Of a DNA stretch of 64,000 nt, positions 21,254 through 30,633 are shown one piece after another (position 1 is the first letter of the stretch; each line of letters begins with the position of its first letter). The notes under the pieces are model-generated. The model did not search any database. It was not told where the DNA came from and was given only the letters and a program-made list of their open reading frames with translations. The stretch covers positions 59,564,480 through 59,628,479 of the forward strand of contig OY755242.1 of the NCBI GenBank assembly GCA_963576725.1. The letters run 5' to 3'. The translations under genes were made by a program, and so were the position numbers. This DNA comes from Azorinus chamasolen. Its lineage: Eukaryota > Mollusca > Bivalvia > Cardiida > Solecurtidae.

Positions 21254-21481
21254 TGGATATTAGTTCAGGAGTAAGTGGATCTGGATCTACAGCTCCTTGC
21301 TACTCTGTAACTTTAATAATGAAATCTGATTCCGCTATCCATGACTTGTACTTACAAAGAGTTTGGATCCCGATGACAAGCCAAGTTACTCAGTGTCTCA
21401 TCAGGATCCAAGCTGTTATACACTCGCTCAATAGTTTCTCAAGGCTTGATCAAATAGGAAGTTGTTCACAGCGGCAAAAGG
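21254..21481. repeat. Dispersed ATCC-AGATCC sequence
   Basis: CTCATCAGGATCCAAGCTGT resembles stretches at 5940, 37395, 42725 and 62985, so it is a low-copy dispersed repeat. The open frame through it has no other support. Confidence 0.35.
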
Positions 21482-21665
21482 TTAAACCCATTCCTTGATA
21501 CTGATGTCTTTTGACACTTCTTGTGATAAATAGAGCATTTGTTTCATAGGAACAAATGCTCTGTTTATCACAACGGTTTTAAACACTACACAAAATATTC
21601 CTGTTTTTCTAGTAAATGCTTTTTTTCAGCAGATTTATTCAAAATGGTTGGGTCTATAAATAGTA
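21482..21665 (-). mobile_element. TTAA-4 MITE
   Basis: Left TTAA, apex GTTTCATAGGAAC; right terminus lost after GGTTGGGTCTATAAATAG. Confidence 0.7.
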
Positions 21666-21689
21666 TATATACTGGGATAAGACAGAGTT

Positions 21690-21880
21690 TATACAAACAG
21701 ATGCCTTTAAACTACTCTTTAAAGCCACATTTTGAAACAGTTGTGATAAATAGAGCATTTGCTCCAAAGAAGCATATGCTCTTTTTATCACAATGGTTTC
21801 AAGACTACAATATATATATCCTGAAAATTCCCTTCTATCCAGGAAATGCTCCTTTCCAGGCAATGGGATAACCCTTAAAT
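21690..21880 (-). mobile_element. TTAA-4 MITE, second copy
   Basis: Stem ATTTGCTCCAAAGAAGCATA with flanking TTGTGATAAATAGAGC; termini eroded. Confidence 0.6.
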
Positions 21881-22396
21881 TATCTTTCAATTGAACCCTT
21901 TCACTCATGAGTTATAATTCTTGTAAAACTCTGCCAGCTGTACATATTTAATTACATATACTTTTTATTGGGGTATATAGAGCAAAGAATTTTAATCCGA
22001 GTTGACCCTGATCTGGAAGCTTCCTTACATTAAAAAATAACACTTATGTAAAATCTTAGATGTCTTGAAATTTTATGAACTTGTTATTAAACTCCATGAA
22101 AGTTTTTTTTATCACATAACTTCACTTGTTTCTGAGTTAATAAAGCCAACACATATTTATTATAGTTGGCATATATAAATGATGTGATGTTATTAAAAGC
22201 AGTATGGCATGACATCATGCAATGCTGAAAAATACAGCATTTTGTTTATCTATTTAAAACTTTGGAACTCTTTTTTAAGAGTGTATGATAAGAGAAACTT
22301 ACACTCATCATCACTTCTTATCACACTCATTATCACTTCTTATCAAGTTTTATTTAACTCATTCAGGAAATGCTATAAAGCTTGCCAGAGGCTTGC
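21881..22396. other. AT-rich, no feature recognised
   Basis: Only a short TCATCACTTCTTATCACACT direct repeat near 22308-22345. Confidence 0.4.
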
Positions 22397-22624
22397 TTAA
22401 CTCTTTCTCTCCTAGACCATTTTTAGACCCAGCCTCTTTGAATTAATCTACCAAAAAGAAGCATTAACTATAGAAAAGGAGAATTTTAGAATTGCATTGT
22501 TTTGAAACCATTGCGATAAATAGATTATTTGCTCCTATGGAGCAAATGCTCTATTTATCACAATCGTTTCAAAGAATGAGTTTGCAGAGGGGCAAAAATG
22601 CGTCATTAGGAGAGAATGGGTTAA
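22397..22624 (+). mobile_element. TTAA-4 MITE
   Basis: Full-length; apex GCTCCTATGGAGC; right end GGAGAGAATGGGTTAA. Confidence 0.85.
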
Positions 22625-22847
22625 TAACATTTTCTTGAATTTGTTTATTACTAGTTGTTATGAAGTGACAATCCATGTAAGCTATAGCTTCAGGACTGGA
22701 TTGGCATATCTATTGGTCATCATGGTTTATATGGGTTAAATTGATAATATTTACATTCGCCCTGCAACGTCCTTATATAACCTTATTCTAAAAAGAAAGT
22801 TGCATTTTCCCATGAACGTTCATTTCAATACCGGATCCGTTGAAATA

Positions 22848-22973
22848 TAAGAAATAAATGACGTGCTCCCGGTGTTCATGAGGTTATGCAACGCATAGCT
22901 TCACTAACTTTGCTCATAAAGCTATGCGTTGCATAACCTCATGAACACCGGGAGCACGTCATTCATTTCTTAA
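22848..22973. mobile_element. 126-bp near-perfect palindrome
   Basis: 52-nt arms (TAAGAAATAAATGACGTGCT through TTATGCAACGCATAGC) pair with a single mismatch around a 21-nt loop. No relative elsewhere in the window and no clear target duplication. Confidence 0.85.
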
Positions 22974-23032
22974 TTAAAAATATCCAGGTTTCTAATTAGA
23001 ATTGACAGGCTGTTCAGTTATGCACTACTTGC

Positions 23033-23278
23033 TTGACCCTTTCCTCATATAAACATGTTTTCACACATTTGCAAACAGAGTAGACCCAGACCAGACAGCT
23101 CCCAGGAGCCATTTGATCAGGGTCTGCTCTGTTTGCTAATAGAATTTGATAAATGTGTTTCTTTACTTTCTAAAATGATTCCAATGTTCCACCTTCAATA
23201 TTTCATTATATTATTTAATCCATGAATATTCAGTAGGTATTAAAATTGCAAATAAATATAGAACAGGGAAAGGGTTAC
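23033..23278 (-). mobile_element. TTAA-2 MITE
   Basis: Full-length reversed copy; left TTGA, right TTAC; apex GCTCCCAGGAGC. Confidence 0.8.
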
Positions 23279-23337
23279 TCCAAAGACTTATTAATGTCCA
23301 TCATAGCTCAACGACAACAATTGTTATTTAACCCTTT

Positions 23338-23554
23338 CCCTATTCTATTCTATTTCAATACCTACTAAATATTCATGGACAAATTTGTTGTAATGAAATA
23401 TGGAAAGTGGAACACTGTAGCCATTTTAGAAAGTACAGAAACAGATCTATCCAATTCCTTCAGCAAACAGAGCAGACCATATAGGAACCTTCTGATCTTG
23501 GTCTTCTCTGTTTGCAGGTGCATAAAAACATGTTTATATGAGGGAACGTATTAA
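23338..23554 (+). mobile_element. TTAA-2 MITE, stem shortened
   Basis: TTAA-bounded; part of the 5' arm is lost (GCAGACCATATAGGAACC). Confidence 0.8.
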
Positions 23555-23699
23555 TACACAATGTCTTACAATATCCAGCCTTCAAACTGACTTTGAGAAA
23601 GAGACAACTGTATTTATTCCATATATTTACATTACATGCATGCATATATCTGCAGTGCTATTCTTGTAGTAAAATAACAAAACATAATGAAGAAAATTT

Positions 23700-24320
23700 A
23701 AAAGAACTAGAAATGTCATCGCAATAACAAATCCTGTCATTGCAATAACAATTTTTTTTAAAAAATCCCATCTTACATAAATTTTCAACAAACATGCACA
23801 TTTTAATTTATTATGCATATTTACTTCCATATTTCTGTTGAATAATTCCAACTGAAATGAAAATTTTAAAGATAGTAACAATACAATGCTGTATTGTCAC
23901 TGCAATAACAAATCCTGTCATTGCAGTCACAAAATGAGTGTTATTGCAATGACTGTTATTGCAATGACGCATTCTCATATTTACCTCAACTTTTGGTGCT
24001 GATCTCTTACCTAGCCTTACTTTGATATGTTTATAACATAAACATTTATATTTATAACCTATATGCACTTTAAAATGCAAGCTATGATTTAAAGCATCTC
24101 TGTAATATGCGTTACTTAAATGACAGATTTCAAAAATACTCACTCACATACTTAACTTAAATAATCTTGTTTTTTGAAACTGTTTTCACACCATGCTTAT
24201 AACATGGTGGCAACCATTTAGTGGTGAACAATCTTCTTCTTGAGGGTAGTTGTCTCCCTTGAATGTGTGCTTTAATGGTAGAACTCCACCATATTATAAC
24301 ATTGTTACTGCAATGACGTA
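23700..24320. repeat. Region with direct and inverted GTCATTGCAATAAC words
   Basis: GCAATAACAAATCCTGTCAT occurs near 23720 and 23900. Its inverted form GTTATTGCAATGAC follows at about 23939-23968 and GTTACTGCAATGACG at 24303. It may be a decayed foldback; no gene. Confidence 0.45.
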
Positions 24321-24547
24321 GGTCTGAGGGACAAAGTTCAAAGTGTATTTTGAGTGCCATTAATGCTATTTACAGACTTTATTTTCTCTTTACAATGCAG
24401 TTTAATGTTGATATTTATTATAATCACCATTATTATTTTGAAAACCACATTTTCTCTCATTGAAATAGAGATCTGAATGTATAATTTTAGATTTGGGACA
24501 TGACTTTTACCTAAAAATTGATACCAAAACTTGGAATAGCTGTTCAA
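24321..24547. other. No feature recognised
   Basis: AT-rich sequence only. Confidence 0.35.
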
Positions 24548-24712
24548 TTAATTCCTCATATTCATTTTTTTATCACTATTTTACTAGATTTCCTTGATAT
24601 ATACACATTCTATGAGGAACTTTCTTTACACAATTCTTGTGCTTTGTTTAAAACCTAAAGGACAAGAAATCTGCCCAAATTATATATTAGCTCATATAAG
24701 GAAATGGGTTAA
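24548..24712. mobile_element. Candidate 165-bp TTAA element of a separate type
   Basis: TTAATTCCTCATATTCATTT at the left and CTCATATAAGGAAATGGGTTAA-type right end, TTAA on both sides, but no gagcattt or gcaaacag hairpin inside. Confidence 0.45.
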
Positions 24713-24752
24713 AGTTGTCAATATAGCTTCATAAACAGTCATATTGTTAGTC

Positions 24753-24992
24753 TTATATCCCTTTCCTCCATGAATATTCATGTGAGAAATAATGGTGTCA
24801 TGAAGATTAATAAGATTAATTTGTTATAATACCACATGGACACAGGATTTTTTTTCCATGGCAGAAACAGTAGAATCTTTGTTATATCTTAAGCAAACAG
24901 AGCAGACCCTGATCCTATAGGAGCCGTCTGATCTGGGTCTACTCTGTTTGCAAATTCATATAAAGGTGTATTTATGGAGTAAAGGGTTATAT
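24753..24992 (+). mobile_element. TTAA-1 MITE flanked by TTATAT
   Basis: CCCTTTCCTCCATGAATATT to GGAGTAAAGGG, flanked on both sides by TTATAT rather than TTAA. Part of the 5' stem is deleted (GACCCTGATCCTATAGGAGC). Confidence 0.75.
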
Positions 24993-25038
24993 AGAATAAT
25001 TATGGTAGAGGGGTTAATGTGTGTGTGTTTCATGTCAG

Positions 25039-25084
25039 GCGTAGAGTCTCCTGTGAGCAAGAAAAGAGTTCGCTTCGATCTGTC
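25039..25084 (+). CDS. Exon 4 of the plus-strand gene, RVxF-type tail
   Basis: Acceptor TTTCATGTCAG ends at 25038; donor GTAAGA at 25085, with a second strong donor GTAAGAAA at 25093. In the frame set by exon 3 it reads SVESPVSKKRVRFDL plus two bases. KKRVRF followed by Asp fits the protein phosphatase 1 docking consensus (basic residues, [RK]VxF). At 46 bp it is not a multiple of three. Using the first donor, the next exon adds SLE and a stop at 29076-29078; using the second donor, TAA follows DLS. Either way the protein ends just after the docking-like motif. Assignment as a PP1 regulator is inference. Confidence 0.6.
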
Positions 25085-25103
25085 GTAAGAAAGTAAGAAA
25101 CCT

Positions 25104-25411
25104 TTGGCCATTTACTCCATAAATATTCATGTAAGAAATGACATCATGAATATAAATTAGAGTTTATCCCTTGACTTCATGAATATTAATGTCAAAATAA
25201 TGACTGCATGAATATTAATTAGCTGAAGTTTTATAATAGCACCATGAATAAGTGATATTTTACCATGGCAATTAAAACTAGAAATAGACCTACATTATTT
25301 CATAAGCTAATGGAGCAGACCCTGATCAGATGGCTCTTACAGGAGTCATCTGATATGGGTCTAATCAATTTTCAAAGGTGTCACAAGGTTGTTTTATGGA
25401 GTAAAGGGTTT
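25104..25411 (+). mobile_element. Two consecutive TTAA-1-type copies
   Basis: 25104-25160 is a left-end fragment (TTTACTCCATAAATATTCAT). It is followed by a more complete copy from about 25164 with hairpin apex GCTCTTACAGGAGTC and right end GTAAAGGGTTTA. Confidence 0.7.
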
Positions 25412-25577
25412 ACCTGCCTGGCAATGACATGTTTCCAACTCACTAATTACACCTTTGAATGTCAAATTGTTCAGAGTCGACAGCCCTAATAACCATTATA
25501 TTTAGACACCCATGTCACCCCTTCATGGATGTATAAAGCTGATGAAGTCAATTTGACTTCAGTTTGATCATATAACT

Positions 25578-25795
25578 TTAACCCTAACAACGCTGAATTT
25601 TCAAATGAACTATTCCAAAATTCAAACAGGTCAAGTTTATGGTGAATATTTAGGGATTTTTCTAAGGAAAAAGTATGTGTGACATGACAAAAAGTGCAGA
25701 TCTTAATAAGAGGGCTCCTGAAGGAGCCCTCTCATCTGGGGCTACACTGTTTGTGAAGGGTATAAGTGACTCATTCCCCACACTGTAAAGGTTAA
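25578..25795. mobile_element. TTAA-6-like MITE
   Basis: TTAACCCTAACAACGCTGAA left and CACTGTAAAGGTTAA right. The hairpin lies near the right end with apex GGGCTCCTGAAGGAGCCC. Confidence 0.7.
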
Positions 25796-25796
25796 A

Positions 25797-25930
25797 TACT
25801 AGAAATGCATAGTAGCAAATAATGTGGACCCCTTCAGAAGCAGATTGGTCTTGGTCTGCACTATTTCGATTAGTTTGCCTCATTGAATACTAAGGGTGAT
25901 TATGTTAGTCCATTATTGGTTATAGATAAG
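25797..25930 (-). repeat. HP-J repeat, diverged
   Basis: AGTAGCAAATAATGTGGACC to TTGAATACTAAGGGTGATTA. Confidence 0.5.
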
Positions 25931-25939
25931 AGTCCAATT

Positions 25940-26080
25940 AATATGAAACAGGATTAATTTGTCAGGGACTTTGGATTGACAAATGTGTCAGACTTTGCTT
26001 GATCAAAAGTCTTCCAGGAGTCCTCTGATCTGGATCTACACTGTTTGGATGTGCCATTTATGTAATGTCCTGCAATCAAA
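25940..26080. repeat. TTAA-6 fragment
   Basis: GATCAAAAGTCTTCCAGGAG, CTGGATCTACACTGTTTGGA and CAATCAAAGGATGAA; termini eroded. Confidence 0.5.
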
Positions 26081-26082
26081 GG

Positions 26083-26364
26083 ATGAACTCTTTCATTCAT
26101 ACAAATGCTTTTTCGAGCATTTGCAAACAGAGTAGATCCAGATTAGACCGCTCGTAGATCCAGATTAGACCGCTCCTATAGGAGCTATCTCATCAGGGTT
26201 TTCTCTGTTTGCTAATGGAATTTGATAGATATGTTTCTTTCACTTTCTAAAATGGCTACAATGTTACTCCTTCCATATTTCATTTTAACTACCGGGTATT
26301 ATTCCATGAAGATTCAGTACATGTAGGTATTGAAATTGAGAACATGGAACAGGGAAATGGTTAA
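26083..26364 (-). mobile_element. TTAA-2 MITE with a hairpin-arm duplication
   Basis: A 23-bp piece of the arm (GTAGATCCAGATTAGACCGC + TC) is tandemly duplicated at about 26131-26176. Right TTAA at 26361-26364. Confidence 0.8.
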
Positions 26365-26754
26365 ATAGTTTTGCACCATTTCTCATACACCATTCCCTTG
26401 ATTTTGACCATAACAAAACCTTCTATTCACAAATTTAACAAAAATTAAACTTGTCACTAGAGATTTTTCCCTATCCCTGGTTGTGGCCATGACAGACACT
26501 TCATTTCACACATTTAATATGAAGAAAGCTAACATAACCTGGGTTCAACCTTAACATTTATAGCTCACCAGTGCTATTGTCTGTTATCCATTGTCAATGT
26601 CATGTTTACTCCCAACAGCATCTTTAAAACAACTGGTCCTGGTTAGGTACTATTTCTATTTTATTCTTTTTTCTTGTCTGAAACTATTGGGCAGTTTTCA
26701 TTATAACTTTACAAAAATATGTTTGCCAAATTTGTACAAACCATTGAAATTTAT
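26365..26754. other. No feature recognised
   Basis: AT-rich intron sequence. Confidence 0.4.
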
Positions 26755-26825
26755 TAACCCGTTACTCCATAAATATGCCTTTCTATGCCAGTGCAACAGA
26801 GTAGATCAAGATCAGAAAGTGCCAA
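26755..26825 (-). repeat. TTAA-1 end fragment
   Basis: TTAACCCGTTACTCCATAAA to the first hairpin arm, then lost. Confidence 0.6.
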
Positions 26826-26894
26826 GGTGAGCTATTGGGATCGTCCTGTGTCTGTCATCTGTCATTGTCCAATATCTGTCATCAACATTTTTTT

Positions 26895-27098
26895 TTAACC
26901 CTTTACTCCATGAATATGAAATAATGACATCATTAATATTAATTACAATAATGTTTATGATAGGACATGGACACAGGATTTTTTGCCATGGCAGAAACTG
27001 TACTCATATCTATATTATAGGAGCCGTCTGATCTGGATCTACTCTGTTTGCAAAGGCGTAGAAAGGTGTATTTAACTATTTATGATGTTAAGGGTTAA
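26895..27098 (+). mobile_element. TTAA-1 MITE, 5' hairpin arm deleted
   Basis: TTAA-bounded; ATATTATAGGAGCCGTCTGA joins the arm before the stem to the apex. The right end has an extra TTAACTATTTATGATG segment. Confidence 0.75.
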
Positions 27099-27311
27099 CC
27101 TATTTCTTCTGTTTTCACGCATTTGCAAACAGAGTAGACCCAGATCAGACGTCACCTATAGGAATGCTAATGGAATTTGTTAGATCTGTTTCTTTAGTTT
27201 CTAAAATGGCTACAATGTCCCACCTTCCATATTTCATCATAACTATTTTGTCCATGAATATTCAGTAGGTATTGAAATTTGGAAAAAATATAAACATATG
27301 GAAAGGGTTAA
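27095..27311 (-). mobile_element. TTAA-2 MITE
   Basis: Shares its left TTAA with the preceding element; one stem arm is lost after GTCACCTATAGGAATGC. Confidence 0.8.
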
Positions 27312-27409
27312 ACAGCGTCTCCTCCTAAACCACCGAATGGATTTTCACAAATTTTTACCTGAATGATCTAAGGTGATACGCCATTAATGTTACATAAATC
27401 ATTCTGTCT

Positions 27410-27565
27410 CTCTGAGACAATTCTAATGAGTATCAACAAGATGTGATTTGACTGAGAAAAAAGAGGTTTAGAGTTCTACAGTTGAACTTCGATATCTCAA
27501 TTAGTTTGAGATAACAGAGGTTTGAGTCATATGATTTCCAATCTGAACAATTTCTCAAGTTCACA
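27410..27565. repeat. pogo-like end fragment and first copy of a direct repeat
   Basis: CAGTTGAACTTCGATATCTC at 27479 resembles the ends of the element at 2919. AACAAGATGTGATTTGACTG before it matches the direct repeats at 28600 and 28968. Confidence 0.45.
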
Positions 27566-27840
27566 GCATAATGCTTTAGGTTTGGCTGAGAAATAACAGA
27601 TTTAGAGCTATATATAGTACATTCATTATGTCTATAATCAAAGTTTATTTCCAAAAATACAACATCTTTATGCACTAAACCCCTTATCTGAATGTCTGTA
27701 TATAGTAGCCTCTAACTCAAGTTCCCCATTGTGAACCACATATGAGTATAGTAGCTATAACTGAAGTTTCCCATGGTGAACCTCATATAACTGTCACATA
27801 GTGAAAATCAACCAATACGATCAGTTGTAACAAATTCTCA

Positions 27841-27904
27841 GATGCTTCAGCAGTAGTTCTTTGTTACCGTTGTTCAAAGCTATATTATTGCTACTGAAGC
27901 ATCC
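27841..27904. repeat. Short hairpin
   Basis: GATGCTTCAGCAGTAG pairs with CTACTGAAGCATC. Confidence 0.55.
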
Positions 27905-27905
27905 A

Positions 27906-28026
27906 GGAGAAGGTAAATGGTAAATATACCATTGACAAAAATGCAACATATGTGGTTTATGCAGCTGTTACACATCTGCATATTTTGGCATTTTTGTCAA
28001 TGGTATATTTACCATTTACTTCCTCC
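27906..28026. mobile_element. 121-bp palindrome
   Basis: GGTAAATATACCATTGACAA with AAATGC pairs with GCATTTTTGTCAATGGTATA and following; the loop is rich in GCAGCTG. Arms of about 30 nt are essentially perfect, with partial pairing beyond. Confidence 0.75.
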
Positions 28027-28039
28027 CAAGCATGGGATA

Positions 28040-28335
28040 GTGTAGTCTGTTGCCTAGCATTGTTCTAGGATGCTTGTGCTGTGATCAAGGGACCGATGAA
28101 GTCACCAATCCTCTCCTAGGCAAGCATTTCTTGCTCGATTAGGATGACGGGATTCACACTTCTGTTAGAAATACTCTGCTCACAGGTGCTAGTGGACATG
28201 ACTCATATAGGCAAACATTACTTGCCCTCAGCCTTGCATTACAAGGTGCTGTTGATCATGTTTCATATAGGCAAGGTTACTTGCCCTCAGCCTGCTCACA
28301 ATGGAGTGATTTCTTTCTTGCTTGCATGGTCATAG
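28040..28335 (+). repeat. Direct repeats of about 70 bp
   Basis: ACTCATATAGGCAAACATTA / TTCATATAGGCAAGGTTACT with CTTGCCCTCAGCCT occurs twice clearly and a third time weakly. An open frame through it is probably incidental. Confidence 0.5.
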
Positions 28336-28498
28336 CTCGAGTATCGTGGTTCAGTGCCGAGATTTGAAAGCTACATTTATATGGTGTAATATAATGCCAT
28401 CATATCCAGCTGCATGAGCCCTGAATGGTAATAAATAATTAGTAGATTAAATTATAGAACTAAAACTGGTGTTCTCGTTGTGTTTTGGGTAAATAAAA

Positions 28499-29010
28499 GG
28501 AGTATTTTGGAAATCTAGGTAAAATATTTTATATTTCTCTGCTAATCCTGATCTTGTTGGTATTTATTAGAATATTATTCGATAATCTCTTTGAGACAAA
28601 TCAACACAATGTGGTTTGGCAGAGAAATTAGAGATTTATAGCTATATACAGAACTCTAAGATAAGATGCATAAATTAAAACACTTTCAAGAATAACTTCT
28701 TTAATTCTCCACCAAACCCCAATTTGTGACCACTCTTTAAAATCGTCTCTTTGAGACGATTTTAAAGAGTGGTCAAAACATAGGGTTTGGTAGAGAAATG
28801 ACGATTTTAGTATTTGAGTATGTACCTTTATCTGTTGATATGTATATATAATTATAAGGAGTATTTTGGAAATCTTGGTATTTTATATATATGTATATTT
28901 CTCTGCTTATCCTGATCGTTTTGGTATTTATCAGGATATTCTCTCTTAGACTATTCTAATGAGGACCAACAAGATGTGATTTGGCTGAGAAATAAGAGAT
29001 TATAGGCACA
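28499..29010. repeat. Direct-repeat pair around a TIR-B element
   Basis: About 150 bp beginning AGGAGTATTTTGGAAATCT at 28499 recurs at 28858 (AATCCTGATCTTGTTGGTAT versus TATCCTGATCGTTTTGGTAT). Confidence 0.6.
28649..28842 (-). mobile_element. TIR-B hairpin MITE, copy 3
   Basis: Ends CAGAACTCTAAGATAAG and CTTTATCTGTTGATATG; a perfect inner stem around GTCTCTTTGAGACGATTTTA. Flanked by TATATA (28643-28648 and 28843-28848). Confidence 0.75.
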
Positions 29011-29068
29011 TTGTCTTGATCAATACTCTTGCCTACGGATTTGTGTATCTTTTTCCCTTTCTTTGCAG

Positions 29069-29130
29069 GCTTGAATGATATGGCAGCTGCCAAACAGAAC
29101 GCGGAGGAGGACAATGATACTCAGTGCTAG
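29069..29130 (+). CDS. Last exon of the plus-strand gene, two possible reading frames
   Basis: Acceptor TTTCTTTGCAG ends at 29068 after a pyrimidine tract. If spliced directly from exon 3 (one base carried), it reads S then LNDMAAAKQNAEEDNDTQC and TAG at 29128-29130, a longer acidic tail. If spliced from exon 4 (two bases carried), it adds only SLE and stops at 29076-29078. The 19-residue frame has coding-like composition, which supports skipping of exon 4 in some transcripts. No AATAAA was seen in the next several hundred bases, so the 3' end is not placed. Confidence 0.6.
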
Positions 29131-29366
29131 AACGATACTCAGTGCCTGATATTTTTATCATGACATCACAAGCTCGACTGTGATTTCATCATGACATCAT
29201 AAGTTCGACTGTGATTTCAACTGTTATTGTTTTAAAAAATGTTCTATACCAAAGCAAAAGAGTTTTAGAAGTTATCCATGTTTTCTTTATTTATGAAAAG
29301 ATATATTTATTGACTGTGATTACATCTTTATAATAACTTAATTACTGTAAAGTATATGGACAGACA
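29131..29366 (+). other. Probable 3' untranslated region
   Basis: Follows the stop codon; contains a direct repeat of ATGACATCACAAGCTCGACT / ATGACATCATAAGTTCGACT. No clear polyadenylation signal. Confidence 0.35.
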
Positions 29367-29755
29367 AATGTAGGTCACACAGCTACTTCAGGAACTTGAA
29401 GGTTTACACTATTGCTACTATGTAAGTCTAATTTAACCCTTTGCTCCATGAACTATTCTACACCTTTACAAACAGAGTAGACCCAGATCAGATGGCTCCT
29501 GTAGGAGCCATCTGATCAGGGTCTGATCTGTTTGCTTATGACATAATATAGATCTGATTCTACACTTCCTGTCTTGGTTAGATATTTGTGGGTTCATGAT
29601 TTATTTTAAAAGGACAGCTAATTAATATGCATGATGTCATTACTTCTTACATGAATATTCATGGACTAAAGGGTTTTCCAAATAGTGCCAAATTGACTTA
29701 CTGTATTTAGCTTTACAAACCCATGGAGAGGGGGAGACTAGGGTGTCTGAATGCT
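29367..29755 (-). repeat. HP-J repeat interrupted by TTAA-1
   Basis: TTACACTATTGCTACTATGT before and GAGGGGGAGACTAGGGTGTC after the insertion at 29433-29676. Confidence 0.5.
29433..29676 (-). mobile_element. TTAA-1 MITE
   Basis: Left TTAA, right end changed to AAAGGGTTTT; stem intact with apex GCTCCTGTAGGAGC. Confidence 0.8.
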
Positions 29756-29791
29756 TAGTTTTTTACTCCATGAATATTCGGGCAAGAAATA

Positions 29792-30000
29792 CAGTCAAAC
29801 CCCTCTATACTGGACATTAAATTTAGTACAAATATCAGTCTTAGAAACAGGTGGCAGCTTAATGCAGGGTGAAAGTCATGCAGAAAGCTCCTCTAGGAGC
29901 TTTCTGCATGACTTTCACCCTGCATTAAGCAGCCTGGTAACCTGCCTAAAAGTATCTAAATTCTTCTCTACTAGAATTCCAGTTTAGAGGGGTTTGCCTG
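29792..30000. mobile_element. pogo-E hairpin MITE
   Basis: CAGTCAAACCCCTCTATACT left, inverted right; TA at 29790-29791 and 30001-30002; apex GCTCCTCTAGGAGC. Confidence 0.85.
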
Positions 30001-30094
30001 TAATGGCAGCATCAATATCAATTCATTGATTTTTTATAATGGCACAATGAACAAAATGTTTTTTGTCATGACAGAAACTGTAGAATCAGATCTA

Positions 30095-30250
30095 CAGTAG
30101 AATCTGCCCTAAGCTGCCAATCATTTATTGAACATAGGAGTTTTAAAAAGCAGGTGGTTGATTAATGTAGGGCAAAGTAATGCAGAAAGCTCAGTACTGT
30201 CTGCATTACTTTTGTTCTGCATTAAGCTATCAGCTGCCTTAAGAACCCAG
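30095..30250. mobile_element. pogo-F hairpin MITE, right end lost
   Basis: CAGTAGAATCTGCCCTAAGC after a TA; GATTAATGCAGG-type arms with an imperfect apex GCTCAGTACTGTC. Confidence 0.65.
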
Positions 30251-30407
30251 AATTATATTTTTAAACCCATAAAATGGAGCTGTATAGACAGAGAACGTTC
30301 ATTCAGTCTCCATAGTAACGCATTATTGATCCATCCAGCTGCGCATGTTTTACCACCATGGGATTTTTTGTCTATGAATTTCTTTTATTTGAATCTTCAT
30401 ATTTTTC

Positions 30408-30621
30408 CAATTCCCGCATATAGACACCTTTTGACGCTTCTCTAAAAGTCACTTTGTGAAACCATTGTAATAAAAAGAGGAGCAAATTAATGCTGTATTT
30501 ATCACAATGGTTTCAAAACTACACAATTCTGGAAAATTCCCTTTCTCTAGTAAATGCTCCTTTTTGGTAGATTTAATGAAAGAGGTTGGATCTAAAAATA
30601 GCCTATGCGGTAAAGGGTTAA
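30408..30621 (-). mobile_element. TTAA-4 MITE, stem partly deleted
   Basis: Long stretches are almost identical to the copy at 14381 (CTAGTAAATGCTCCTTTTTG), but the stem has lost about 15 bp at GAGGAGCAAATTAATGC. Confidence 0.8.
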
Positions 30622-30633
30622 TGATCACATACG

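Larger units (their letters stand above)
29757..30250 (+). mobile_element. TTAA-1 MITE carrying two pogo-like insertions
   Basis: Pieces 29757-29791, 30001-30094 are consecutive parts of a TTAA-1 left arm. pogo-E and then pogo-F are inserted at TA sites. The hairpin end is not found after pogo-F. Confidence 0.7.

Noticed and set aside
28144..28335. Possible exon between exon 4 and the last exon
   Set aside because: It is a set of direct repeats, and its phase does not join exon 4 to the last exon in a way that extends the protein convincingly.
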